A DNA stretch of 64,000 nucleotides from CAYMDP01 sp964389375 (GTDB lineage Bacteria > Bdellovibrionota > Bdellovibrionia > Bdellovibrionales > UBA1609): the NCBI GenBank assembly GCA_964389375.1, contig CAYMDP010000001.1:1-64000 (forward strand), in the 5' to 3' direction. Both the position numbers and the translations under genes were made by a program. Every line of letters starts with the position of its first letter. Position 1 is the first letter of the stretch. Positions 1 through 9,900 of the stretch are shown here, in pieces. A model generated the notes under the pieces. The model made no database searches. It worked only from the letters and a program-made list of their open reading frames with translations, and was not told the DNA's origin.

Positions 1-729
1 CTGTATGAAGGAAAAGCAAAATCGATCTTCTCAGTCGAAGGTTTTGAAGACTTACTTTGGATGGAATATAAAGATAGCCTGACGGCCTTTAATGCTCAAA
101 AGAAAGGCTCTTTCGAAAGCAAAGGTTTACTGAACCGAAATATTGCGACCAGGATATTTAGGTTTCTTTCTGAATCTGGTGTTTTAAACCACTGGGTTTC
201 AAGCCCCAGTGAAAGAGTGATGATCTGTAAAAAACTTGAGATCATTCCCATCGAAGTGGTTGTGCGCAATCGTTTAGCGGGATCCACAGCGAAGAAATTT
301 GGAATTGAAGAGGGGCAAAAACTAGAGAGTTCCTTGGTTGAATTTTATTATAAAGACGACAGTCTTGGTGATCCCTTCATGAGCGATGACCAAGCCTTGA
401 TGATGAAAGCGGCTAAAAGTGAGAGCGAGTTGGGTGAGTTAAAACGCCAGGCGCTTTTGGTGAATCACGCCTTACAAAACTTTTTCGGCAAAATTGGACT
501 TGAGCTGATTGATTTTAAGCTTGAGTTCGGACGACTGAAGTCCTCTTCGGGGGAGAACAAAATTTTACTGGGCGACGAAATTAGTCCGGATAGTTGCAGG
601 CTTTGGGATATGAAGACCGGCGAAAAAATGGATAAAGACCGATTTCGTAGAGATCTCGGAAAAGTCGAAGAAAGTTACCAAGAAGTTTGGAATCGCATTC
701 AAAAAGTATGGGGAGTAGAAGCCGAATGA
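1..729 (+). CDS. purC: SAICAR synthase, 5' end cut by the window edge
   Basis: Phosphoribosylaminoimidazole-succinocarboxamide synthase joins aspartate to CAIR using ATP in cytosolic de novo purine synthesis. The frame is open from base 1 and begins LYEGKAKS, the conserved nucleotide-binding start of the family, so only a few residues lie outside the window; the ATG at 61 is internal. Conserved segments visible are DSLTAFNAQKK, the EVVVRN block and GDEISPDSCRLWD near the C-terminal third. About 242 residues are present, normal for the bacterial enzyme. The stop overlaps the purS start (ATGA), so the two are translationally coupled in one operon. Confidence 0.96.
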   Translation: MYEGKAKSIFSVEGFEDLLWMEYKDSLTAFNAQKKGSFESKGLLNRNIATRIFRFLSESGVLNHWVSSPSERVMICKKLEIIPIEVVVRNRLAGSTAKKFGIEEGQKLESSLVEFYYKDDSLGDPFMSDDQALMMKAAKSESELGELKRQALLVNHALQNFFGKIGLELIDFKLEFGRLKSSSGENKILLGDEISPDSCRLWDMKTGEKMDKDRFRRDLGKVEESYQEVWNRIQKVWGVEAE

Positions 730-965
730 AAATTGGAGTTAAGATTTTACCTCGATCAGAGGTTTTAGATAGTCAGGGTAGAGCTGTCGAAGACACATTA
801 AGACAACATGGCAAAAGACTTCAGTCTTGCCGAGTTGGCAAATATGTTCAGCTTGAGGTTGAAGAAAGTGACAAACAAGCGGCACTGACCAAAGCGAAAG
901 AGATGACGGAGTTTGTGCTTTATAATCCTTTGATTGAAACTTACGAGCTGGAAATTATTGAATGA
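726..965 (+). CDS. purS: phosphoribosylformylglycinamidine synthase subunit PurS
   Basis: Small subunit of the three-part FGAM synthase (PurS, PurQ, PurL), which converts FGAR, glutamine and ATP to FGAM. The protein is 79 residues starting MKIGVKILPRSEVLDSQG, with the family's G(K)YVQLEVE strand and the closing NPLIETYEL segment. I use the ATG at 726 rather than the in-frame codon at 687, because 726 gives the usual PurS length and a 4-bp ATGA overlap with purC. Its own stop overlaps the purQ start in the same way. The tight overlaps imply matched production of the complex. Confidence 0.95.
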   Translation: MKIGVKILPRSEVLDSQGRAVEDTLRQHGKRLQSCRVGKYVQLEVEESDKQAALTKAKEMTEFVLYNPLIETYELEIIE

Positions 966-1609
966 AAAAGCTTGGAATATTGCGTTTTCTTGGGACCAAC
1001 TGTGATCGCGACGTTTGGCAGGCGGCCGAGTTTTCAGGGCTAAAGCCCGAGTGGCTTTGGTTTGAAGATCGCTTTAATCCAAAGGATTACCATGCCTTCG
1101 TTGTACCGGGAGGTTTTAGTTATGGGGATTATTTGCGCTGCGGGGCACTTGCAGCAAAGGCTCCGGTGATGGCGGATTTGAGAGCCGCAAATGAACTTGG
1201 AAAGCCAATTCTGGGAATCTGTAATGGTTTTCAAATTTTGTGTGAAAGTGGGCTTTTGCCCGGAGCTTTGGTCAGAAATAGATCTTTGCGCTTTGTAGAG
1301 GACTGGGTGAATTTAAGTTTAAGAAGCCCGAATCCCTTTTGGTCGATGGATCGCCTTAAATCAGCACGCTTGCCAGTGGCTCATGGAGAGGGTCGTTACG
1401 TTCTTGAAGAGGACCAACTTAAAGAGGTTCAAGATTCGGAGCAAATTTGGTGGACCTATGATCAGGACATCAATGGATCTTTAAGTCAGATTGCGGGAGT
1501 TATGAATAAAGAAAAAAATGTGGCAGCTCTTATGCCTCATCCTGAGCGAGCCATTGCGGACTGGATGGGTGGACGCGATGGAAACGAATTTTTTCTTAGT
1601 TTGATTTAG
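962..1609 (+). CDS. purQ: phosphoribosylformylglycinamidine synthase subunit PurQ (glutaminase)
   Basis: Class I glutamine amidotransferase subunit of FGAM synthase; it releases ammonia from glutamine for PurL. The 215 residues carry the triad: nucleophile Cys87 in GICNGFQIL, and His193 and Glu195 in MPHPERA. The N terminus (GILRFLGTNCDRD) and PGGFSYGDYLRCGA match the family. The ATG overlaps the purS stop by 4 bp, and 13 bp separate it from purL. All catalytic residues are present. Confidence 0.96.
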   Translation: MKKLGILRFLGTNCDRDVWQAAEFSGLKPEWLWFEDRFNPKDYHAFVVPGGFSYGDYLRCGALAAKAPVMADLRAANELGKPILGICNGFQILCESGLLPGALVRNRSLRFVEDWVNLSLRSPNPFWSMDRLKSARLPVAHGEGRYVLEEDQLKEVQDSEQIWWTYDQDINGSLSQIAGVMNKEKNVAALMPHPERAIADWMGGRDGNEFFLSLI

Positions 1610-1622
1610 AAGGAGTCGTATT

Positions 1623-3830
1623 TTGGATTTAAGCTCACGGTTAAAACATTACCGAATTTCAGACTCAGAATACGCAAAAATTTGCGAACTTCTTGGGCGC
1701 CAGCCAAAGGATATCGAGTGGGCCTTGTTTTCGGCTCTTTGGAGCGAACACTGTTCGTATAAAAGCTCTCGCATTCACTTAAAAAAATTCTATGCTAAAA
1801 ATGCAAGGGTTCTTGAGGCCTTCGGCGAAAACGCGGGAGTCATCGATCTTGGAGAAGGCGAACGCGTCGCATTTAAAATGGAAAGTCACAATCACCCAAG
1901 TTACATCGAACCATATCAAGGGGCCGCAACCGGAGTGGGTGGAATTTTACGAGATATTTTCACCATGGGTGCACGTCCCATCGCTGTGGCAGACTACCTT
2001 TGTTTCGGAGAGCCCAGTGCCCATCGGATGCCTGCATTGGTGGATGGAGTGGTGCGAGGAATTGGGGGCTACGGAAATTGCGTAGGTGTACCAAACATCA
2101 CCGGACAAACTGAATTTCACGCGTCTTATAACGGCAACATTTTAGTCAATGCCTTAGCTGTGGGACTCTTTCGCCCCGGAGAGCCAGTGGTGAACTCGAA
2201 GGCCCGAGGAGTAGGAAATTTTGTCGTCTATGTCGGTGCCAAGACCGGAAAAGACGGAGTTCACGGCGCCAGCATGGCGAGTGAAAGTTTTGACGAAAGC
2301 AGTGAAAGTAAAAAACCAACGGTACAAATTGGAGATCCATTCTTTGAAAAACTTCTGATCGAAAGCTGTATCGAAGTTATGGCCGAGGATTTAGTGGTCG
2401 CAATTCAGGATATGGGGGCCGCAGGCCTAACCAGTTCGAGTTTTGAGATGGCCGCCAAAGGTGATGTCGGGATTACTCTTCATTTAGATAAAATCCCCTT
2501 GCGTGACTCTAAAATGAATCCAGAAGAAATTTTGTTGTCCGAAAGCCAAGAGCGGATGCTTCTGGTGTGTGAGCCAAAGAAATTCGAAGACTTGCAAGAG
2601 GTTTTCGAAAAGTGGCATTTGGATGCCTGTGTTGTCGGCGAAGTGAAAGAAAAACGAACAGTCGAACTTTATTGGCATGGGGAGCTTTTGACTGAAATCG
2701 ACCCTTGGCTTTTGACTGAGAATGCTCCGCTTTACGAAAGACCTTACACGATTCGAAAAAGAGAAGAACAGCCAGTGGGCCTGCAAGTGCCACTTCAGCC
2801 TGTGGAAAACGCGAAAGAGAAACTTTTAGATATCTTAAGCGATATTCGGGGCTGTTCGCGTAAATGGATTAGCCGGCAGTATGATCAAAGAGTCGGCGCA
2901 AAAACAGTTCGGGATGCCTCTCAGACGGTTGGAGTTTTAAGACTTCCCGATACGGGCAGAGCACTGGGCTTGGTTTTAGGTTGTCGCCCGCACATTATGC
3001 GCTTCGACCCAGGGGTCGGTGCTATGGATGCCGTATTTTATCCAGGTCTAGAACTTGCGATTAAGGGTTTTGAACCCTTGGCCGCGACGGATTGTTTAAA
3101 TTTTGGAAATCCCGAGAAACCCGATTTGATGGGTGAATTCGTTGCAAGCGTTGAGGGGATTAGTGCGGCCTGTAAAGCCATTGATACTCCCGTCATTAGT
3201 GGGAACGTTAGTTTTTATAACGAAACTCTAGAAAAGAACGTCACTTCGACTCCCTCGACAGGAATTGTTGGATTAAGAAGTTCCGCTTTAGGAATTCCCT
3301 CGAATCAATTCTTAAACGAAGGTGAAGAGTTGGTTTTAGTGGGCCTTCCTCAGATCCAGTTGTCAGGAATGATTTCAGAAGCAGCCGGGGGCATAAAAGG
3401 CTCGGGAAATTTTGACTGTGAACTGATGGCGGATTTTTTAAAGTTTTGCCGAGAAGTTTCGAGTTTGGCTTCGGCCTCACGTCTTGTTGGACGCTTTGGA
3501 ATTGCTTATGCGCTCTCTCGGCTTTGCACAGAAAAAATGGGCTGTGATGTGGATCTTCACGAGGTGTTAATGGACCCGAATCATCCAGAAGCCTCTTTAT
3601 TTGGCGAAGTTCTTTATCAAGTGGTTTTTGTTGGACCCGAGGGGCTTACCAAAAAGATCAATGCAATTTTATCGGCTTATTCGAATCTTCAAGGCGAAGT
3701 TCATATCGATCGAATTGGTAAGACTAAGCTTGGAAGTTTAAATATTAAGGGATTAGTTCAAGTGGATCTAAAAGAGATTTCTGAAAGTTATCATTCAGGT
3801 TGGAGAAAGAATTTTGAAACATTGGCATGA
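1623..3830 (+). CDS. purL: phosphoribosylformylglycinamidine synthase subunit PurL (small type)
   Basis: ATP-dependent amidation subunit of FGAM synthase. At 735 residues it is the short form that needs separate PurS and PurQ, both encoded just upstream. Visible family blocks are ALWSEHCSYKSS near residue 40, KMESHNHPSYIEPYQGAATG near 90, the QDMGAAGLTSSS helix near 265 and GNVSFYNE near 525. The start is TTG at 1623, behind a good AAGGAG Shine-Dalgarno at about 1610-1615; no ATG fits the conserved N terminus. The 3' end overlaps purF by 17 bp. Confidence 0.96.
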   Translation: MDLSSRLKHYRISDSEYAKICELLGRQPKDIEWALFSALWSEHCSYKSSRIHLKKFYAKNARVLEAFGENAGVIDLGEGERVAFKMESHNHPSYIEPYQGAATGVGGILRDIFTMGARPIAVADYLCFGEPSAHRMPALVDGVVRGIGGYGNCVGVPNITGQTEFHASYNGNILVNALAVGLFRPGEPVVNSKARGVGNFVVYVGAKTGKDGVHGASMASESFDESSESKKPTVQIGDPFFEKLLIESCIEVMAEDLVVAIQDMGAAGLTSSSFEMAAKGDVGITLHLDKIPLRDSKMNPEEILLSESQERMLLVCEPKKFEDLQEVFEKWHLDACVVGEVKEKRTVELYWHGELLTEIDPWLLTENAPLYERPYTIRKREEQPVGLQVPLQPVENAKEKLLDILSDIRGCSRKWISRQYDQRVGAKTVRDASQTVGVLRLPDTGRALGLVLGCRPHIMRFDPGVGAMDAVFYPGLELAIKGFEPLAATDCLNFGNPEKPDLMGEFVASVEGISAACKAIDTPVISGNVSFYNETLEKNVTSTPSTGIVGLRSSALGIPSNQFLNEGEELVLVGLPQIQLSGMISEAAGGIKGSGNFDCELMADFLKFCREVSSLASASRLVGRFGIAYALSRLCTEKMGCDVDLHEVLMDPNHPEASLFGEVLYQVVFVGPEGLTKKINAILSAYSNLQGEVHIDRIGKTKLGSLNIKGLVQVDLKEISESYHSGWRKNFETLA

Positions 3831-5190
3831 TGAATGTGCGGTCTTTGGAATTTGGGGCGATCCGGAAGCGGCTCGAATGACCTACCTCGGACTCTATGCT
3901 CAGCAACATCGAGGGCAAGAGTCGGCAGGGATCGTCAGTCTTCACGAGGGGCGCCACCTGGTACACAAAGCGATGGGTCTTGTGGGGGATGTCTTTAAAG
4001 AAGCGGAGCTTGAAAAACTTTTGGGTGAAGCTTCAATCGGTCACACCAGGTACTCAACTAAAGGCGAAAGCTTTCAGCCGAATATCCAGCCTCTTGTGGC
4101 AAGTCTGCAAAATGGCCCCGTGGCCTTGGCTCATAATGGAAATATCGTAAACGCAGACAAACTCAGAAATGAACTTAAAAGTCAGGGCTCTATTTTTCAA
4201 GGGACAAATGATACCGAATGCCTTCTTCATCTTTTAGCGAAGAACCCAAGCAACGACATTATTCGCTGTTTGCGCGAGGGGGCGGGCCGTCTTGTCGGAG
4301 CCTTTAGCTTGGTTCTATTAACAAATGATCGTTTGATTGCGGCAAGAGATCCTTTGGGATTTCGCCCTCTTGTTTTGGGGCATCGTCCTTTAGAAGGCGG
4401 CGGCTTTTCTTATGTCGTCGCATCAGAGACCTGTGCCTTTGACTTAATCGGAGCCAAATACGTGCGAGAGATCGAGCCAGGTGAACTGGTTTGGTTTGAT
4501 AAAGACGGGGAGCATAGCGAGCGCTTTGCTGAAAAAAGTTCGACTTTAGCAAAGTGTGTTTTTGAACATGTCTACTTTGCTCGTCCTGACAGCAGGGTTT
4601 TTGGTTTAAGTGTTTATGAATCGCGAAAGAAAATGGGCGAAATTTTAGCGCAAGAAAGTCCTATTGAAGCGGACATGGTGATCCCGGTTCCTGATAGTGG
4701 AGTGCCCGCAAGTATTGGCTATAGCAAAGAAAGTGGACTTCCCTTTGAGTTAGGGATTATCCGAAATCATTATATCGGACGAACTTTTATTCAACCCAGC
4801 CAATCGATTCGTAGCTTCGGAGTTAAAATTAAACTGAACCCTCAGTCTGAGGTTCTAAAAGGACAAAGAGTGGTCGTGATCGACGACTCTTTAGTGCGAG
4901 GTACGACCAGTCAAAAAATTATTCGGCTGATTCGTCAAGCGGGGGCAAAAGAAGTTCACTTTAGAATTGCTTCTCCTCCGACGATTAGTCCTTGTTATTA
5001 CGGGGTCGATACTCCTGAGCAAGAACAGTTGATTGCATGGAATAAATCAAAAGAAGAGATTCGAAAATTTATTGATGCCGACACTTTGGACTATCTTTCG
5101 ATTGAGGGAATGATGAGGGCGGTTCACGGGGGTCCCAAACAATTTTGTTCGGCTTGTTTTGATCGACAGTATCCAACTCCTCTGGCTTAA
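3814..5190 (+). CDS. purF: amidophosphoribosyltransferase
   Basis: Catalyses the first committed step of purine synthesis, PRPP plus glutamine to phosphoribosylamine. The reading MKHWHDECAVFGIWG implies a seven-residue propeptide before the nucleophilic Cys8, shorter than the 11 residues known for Bacillus subtilis. The PRPP loop VVVIDDSLVRGTTS lies near residue 355. Cysteines in KCVFEHVYF, PCYYGVD and CSACF match the four ligands of the Bacillus-type enzymes that carry a 4Fe-4S cluster, so this is probably the iron-sulfur class. The start is TTG inside the purL 3' end. It is the last gene of the purine operon. Confidence 0.95.
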   Translation: MKHWHDECAVFGIWGDPEAARMTYLGLYAQQHRGQESAGIVSLHEGRHLVHKAMGLVGDVFKEAELEKLLGEASIGHTRYSTKGESFQPNIQPLVASLQNGPVALAHNGNIVNADKLRNELKSQGSIFQGTNDTECLLHLLAKNPSNDIIRCLREGAGRLVGAFSLVLLTNDRLIAARDPLGFRPLVLGHRPLEGGGFSYVVASETCAFDLIGAKYVREIEPGELVWFDKDGEHSERFAEKSSTLAKCVFEHVYFARPDSRVFGLSVYESRKKMGEILAQESPIEADMVIPVPDSGVPASIGYSKESGLPFELGIIRNHYIGRTFIQPSQSIRSFGVKIKLNPQSEVLKGQRVVVIDDSLVRGTTSQKIIRLIRQAGAKEVHFRIASPPTISPCYYGVDTPEQEQLIAWNKSKEEIRKFIDADTLDYLSIEGMMRAVHGGPKQFCSACFDRQYPTPLA

Positions 5191-5243
5191 TTTGGCTGAA
5201 AATCTATTGTCAAAATCCAAGATTCATCTGATTCTTTCTTTCT

Positions 5244-5561
5244 ATGAATAAAATACGAGTTCTCATATTGTTGGTTATTGCTGTGATCGGGGTTTCGGGC
5301 TTGATCTGGGCGCTTTGGCCCGAAGCCAGCGGAAAATACCCGGTCAATTCTTGTTTTACTGACCGAGAGCTTAAGGTGAAGTTTAAGGTGATATCGATTA
5401 GCTCTGAAACTTACGAAATTGAAGTTTTAGATTCAGGCCATTACAGCCAAAGTCCGGATTTTATGCTTGGCAATCGGATGCTTTACTTAAAGTCGATGGT
5501 CGATGGCAATGAGCAATTTCATCCTGCCTATTGCACAACTGATAGACCAGCTAGCGAATAG
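5244..5561 (+). CDS. small membrane-anchored or secreted protein of unknown function
   Basis: 105 residues, not recognised. Residues 5-25 (VLILLVIAVIGVSGLIWALW) form one hydrophobic segment that could be a signal anchor or an uncleaved signal peptide. The remaining 80 or so residues are polar, with two cysteines (NSCFTD and AYCTTD) that could form a disulfide outside the cytoplasm. It starts 54 bp after purF and may be read from the same transcript. Its last 11 bp overlap the 3' end of the convergent DUF1552 gene. Confidence 0.7.
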   Translation: MNKIRVLILLVIAVIGVSGLIWALWPEASGKYPVNSCFTDRELKVKFKVISISSETYEIEVLDSGHYSQSPDFMLGNRMLYLKSMVDGNEQFHPAYCTTDRPASE

Positions 5562-6960
5562 AGGGCAGGATTTGTCCAACATCGGCGATCATATCTTTAT
5601 AGCGGAGATTGCGACTCAGGCTTGCTGAAGCCGTAAGCCCATAGCCGGGTTTTCCATTTTGTTCGTAATCCGCAGGACTTAGTCCCATCGCCTGCAGAAT
5701 GGTATTTAAAAGCTGTGTATAAGGTCGTCCTGCGAAGTTCGAGTCCCCAATGTTATTTGAAGGCACCTTGGGTGCGCTGTATTGAGAGTAGTCTAGAATG
5801 CGGCCCGGACGAATGTAACCCAGCCCCGATCCCGCAAGGACAACGGGCATATTCTCTTGAACGTGACCTGCACCCTGGCTCATTTCTCCTCCCCAAAAGA
5901 CCAAGGAGTTATCGAGCATCGATTTTCCGTTAGGCTCTGTGATTGCCGATAGTTTTTGAATCAATCTTAAGAACACTTTCTGAGCGGCCCAGTAACTTGC
6001 TTTGTAATGTCCGGGAGCAGATCCCTTTTCTCCGATATGAGATTCTCCATGCCAGCTAGAAGGACCAACGCCTTCGGCCTCCTCAATGTTAATCACAAGG
6101 ACATTCGTCAGTTGGTTTAATAATGCCAAGACTCCGACATCGACGTAGGACTCATAAATTTGTGTGACACTGAGTGAGCCATTAGCGCTCACAGGGACCG
6201 GACTTGTCTGGGGCGCCACCGGCTTGATTTGCTTTAGTTTCTGATCAATTTCAGAGGCCAATGTCGATTGTATATCGAGGACAACTTTATCTTCGGCCGA
6301 AACCCGTGGATTATTCTTAAGCTCCGTGTAGCGCTTTAAAGCCTCGTTAATGGCCTTAGAATTTCTGGTAAGATTTTGTCCTTGTGAAAAATTAAATAGA
6401 AGGTCAAAGGCAGCTTGTGCGCTAAAGAAAGATTGGCGCTGAATGATATGGCTTCCTTGTTTCATAAATGAACAGCCACCGTAGCTGCTAAACAACAGCG
6501 CATCTAAAACTGGAGTGGAGGCATTGTAAAACTTAGGGGACTTAGCAAGGACCTGATCAATCGTCGCATAGCCATCCAGTTGCTGGTAGTGTCCAAGAGC
6601 CCCACCTCTGTTGTGTCCGAGTCCTAAGGGGATATCGAGTCCGCGAATGTAAGTCAGCTGATTTAAGTAGGGGGCAAAATTCGAGTCCAAAAGTTTGTTA
6701 ATTCCGGTTGAAGAAAACATCGAGCTTAAAGAACCTTCCTTTATGTTAGTTCCGATCTGAGTCGGAGCCGTTTGAAAGGGGTCCCAATTTTCTTGGCGAG
6801 TTCCGTGGGCCGTTCGGATAAAAATGAATCTCTTTGGAACTCCGTTCGTTTGAGAAAATGCCGACTCCTGAAAAAGAGAAGGTAAAAGAGGTAGGGCAAG
6901 ACTTGAGAGTCCAAGATTCTTTAAAAATTCTCTGCGTTTTTGACGATTCATCTTGCTCAT
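5551..6960 (-). CDS. Tat-exported DUF1552 family protein
   Basis: 469 residues with a twin-arginine signal (RREFLKNLGLSSLALPLLP, residues 9-27), so it is probably exported folded to the periplasm. Segments such as FIRTAHGTRQENWDPF, RGLDIPLGLGHNRGGALGHY, LVFWGGEMSQGAGHVQENMPVVLAGSGLG and the C-terminal NTILQAMGLSPADYE match the DUF1552 family, which in planctomycetes and deltaproteobacteria is encoded next to DUF1592-type cytochromes. The function is not established; the fold may relate to the alkaline phosphatase/sulfatase superfamily. It starts 2 bp after the stop of the cytochrome gene upstream and is surely co-transcribed with it. Confidence 0.85.
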   Translation of the reverse strand: MSKMNRQKRREFLKNLGLSSLALPLLPSLFQESAFSQTNGVPKRFIFIRTAHGTRQENWDPFQTAPTQIGTNIKEGSLSSMFSSTGINKLLDSNFAPYLNQLTYIRGLDIPLGLGHNRGGALGHYQQLDGYATIDQVLAKSPKFYNASTPVLDALLFSSYGGCSFMKQGSHIIQRQSFFSAQAAFDLLFNFSQGQNLTRNSKAINEALKRYTELKNNPRVSAEDKVVLDIQSTLASEIDQKLKQIKPVAPQTSPVPVSANGSLSVTQIYESYVDVGVLALLNQLTNVLVINIEEAEGVGPSSWHGESHIGEKGSAPGHYKASYWAAQKVFLRLIQKLSAITEPNGKSMLDNSLVFWGGEMSQGAGHVQENMPVVLAGSGLGYIRPGRILDYSQYSAPKVPSNNIGDSNFAGRPYTQLLNTILQAMGLSPADYEQNGKPGYGLTASASLSRNLRYKDMIADVGQILPSIR

Positions 6961-6962
6961 TT

Positions 6963-9900
6963 TTACCCGCCAATTCGTTTCATTTTAAAGTCTCGAGAGT
7001 GCGGCATTTCAAGGATCATTTTTTTGATACTTCCACCACTTCCGGTCATTTTGCCATGCATATCATTTAAAATACAAGCGTCGGCTGAGGACTCAAAGCG
7101 CCCCATTGTGTGCCGAAAGACTTGGCGTGTGAAGCACATATTGGCTTTATAACTTCGTCCTACATAGTCACTAAACTCGACGCCACCATCGACACTCTCT
7201 CCAGTTGGCTGATCAATGTTCAAGTTCGTAACGCTAGAGTTTACTGGGACATTTTTAACATGCCTATAAGTGGTGCTGCCATTCGCTTGGACAATGGTTT
7301 CGAATACGGGTTCAAAACTTCCGCCGCGATAGCGAGAAAGTGAATCAAAATCATCTAAAGCAAATCCCAAGGGATTAATCTGCGCATGACAGCCGACGCA
7401 TTCGGGAGCAGTGACCTTAGATTCATACTGAATTCGTTTTGATTCAGCCACAATTTCTCCCGAGCTTAGGGCTCGGTCGGGAAGCGCATCGGGATTTGGT
7501 GATGGGAGCACGTCACAGAGAATTTTTCTACGAATAAATGCCCCTCTTAAAAAGGGGTGAGTGTCGTCTGTGACCCCGTCCTGAAGTGTCACTAGGGCTC
7601 TGGTCAAGAGACCAGTATGATGGATCATTGATTGCACCGCATGGCCATAACTATAGGTCGTAGAAGGGGTAGGAAGGTTATAAAGTGATCGGGTATGATT
7701 CGTGCTAATAATCGATTTATCCGTCATCAGATCATAGAACTTTTTGTTTTCGACCCAGGCCAATCTTTGAACAAAGTTGTAGGTTTCATCCTTCAGTGCG
7801 CTCCCGATGGGCCCAGAAACGTTACTGTTTCCATAGTGTCGTTCTGGGTATCCATAGATTGCATCGATCTGGATCATTACAGAAGCTGGAGCGATCTCGG
7901 GAATTTTGTGAATTTCAAGCCATTCGCCAAAGAAGTTGAAATAGTTTTTTTGTAAGGTAGAAAGTGAAGCAGGGTGAGATTTATAAGTGTCGTTCATCGT
8001 ATTTGGAGAAGCGGCGTTATCATCGACTTTTAATATCTTTGCCACTTCATTTTTGTAGCTCGTCTCACTTGAGGTATATAGACCCTGCTGGGCCGCATCC
8101 ATCATCGCATCCGAAGGAATTCCTTGCAGGAAATGGAAGGACAGTCTTTGCGCGAGTTCAAAATCATTCAACTCAAGTAGATTCGGATCAGTCGCCGTGG
8201 GTTTTCCATCGACTTCAATAATATTTAAAAATCTGGGAGATATAAGGAAAGTTTGTATCAGGGTGGCAAGTCCATCCTGCGCAGAAGTTCCCGATTTGTA
8301 AAGAGTCAGATATTCTGTCTCCTCAGCAGTGGCGATTTTTTTTCTTAGAGCTTTTTGTCCGAATTTTTGAATGAAAGTTCGAATGCAGCTATCTGCCGGA
8401 TGAGTATTCGAAGCAATAGGCTCAAGGCAACTGACCTTGGAGTTACTACGTAACCAGTTTGCACTCTTCACAAGGCTATCGGCGATTGATGAGCTAATGA
8501 CGACATAAGAAAAGAAGTGATCTTGAGTCGTCGTTTGATCGATGCTGCTAAAAACAAAGCGCTCGGAATTGTCATCAGGAACCGTGTTCATTAAGGGAGC
8601 TAGAGAGCCCATAAGACGATAGCCCTCGTTCGCCCGATCACTCCATTGAAGGTGGCCAGAGCTATTCAGAAGACTCATTATTGAGTTAGTATACTGAAGC
8701 TTTGAAATTCGTTTGATTGGAACTTTAGGAATTGCGGTCGCCGGCTCGCAAGTTAAAGCAAGGTGGGCCGGTGGAGTCGTAGGTCCTGGCGGTGTCGGTG
8801 GTGGAGGAGGGACAATTGAGTCTGAAGGCGCACCAAGGCTAACCCACTTTTCTACGAGGGCAATTTTATAACCATCTGTTAGCTTTCCTGTCGGAGGCAT
8901 TGGATCTAATTGCTGATTTTCATGCTTCATTCTAGACAGGATCAAGGTGGCTTTAGCTTTTGAATCCGTAGCGCTTTGTAGATTTAAATTTGCGGAGGGT
9001 AAGGCGGTGCTGTGACAGGCCGTACAGTTTTGTTTGAATACATTATAGCGAGTGTCACTACCGCTTAACATTTCGAAAGTCACTCGGCTTGGCACGTCTT
9101 GAATCTGACAACTAGCAAAGCGAGTCGTGGCATTTGGAACCGGAGGAGAATGAAGTCCCGTAGACGCCTGGCAAGTGGCTTCGACTCGAGCGGCGCTACA
9201 TTCTTCAGTGGTGCCATTGTTGCGAGTGTAGTAGGCAAACTTGGTTCCTGCATCTACAGGTTGACCCGAATCCGGGTGAAGACATTTTTGCGAGCAATTT
9301 GTGTAAAGGGGAACCGTGCCTGTCCATCCACCGGCCTGACAAGTTCGTGTTAAGCTGCTGCCGCAAAGATTTGGATAGGTCGCAGTTGAAGCGCCATAGC
9401 CGGAGACCGTTGAGCCTATGAGGTTTCCAGTAGGAAGAGCCGTTCCTGTGGACGCGGTATAAGCACAAACTTGGCCTTGAACTAAACAAGTTGGAGAGCT
9501 TCCCTGTGGAATGACTCGGTCAAAGCGACCGGTTGCTTGTTGGCAAAGGGTGGACACTCTCGCGGCATCACACTGAGCCTGAGTGGTCCCATTTGAAATC
9601 GAAAAATAGACATACTCAAAGCCAACATCAACGGCTTGGCCCGTATCGGGATGTTGACAGTATTGAGTGCAACTTTCAAAAAGAGGAAAAGTGCCCTCAA
9701 AATTTCCATCCGCCTGGCAGGTGCTGGTGACTTGGCTTCCACAAAGACTAGGGAAGGCCCTAGAAATTCCGGTGTAGCCGCTGATGGATTCTCCCGGGTT
9801 GATCTGTGTGCCGTCTTGAAGAGTGCAGCGTTGAGGAGATTGAGAGAAATCGTTAGAAGACGACAGCCCTTGATATTCAACAGGCTTAAAACTTCCAGAG

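Noticed and set aside
687..725. Longer N terminus for purS
   Set aside because: The extra 13 residues lie inside purC and are absent from the family; the ATG at 726 gives normal length and a coupled ATGA overlap.
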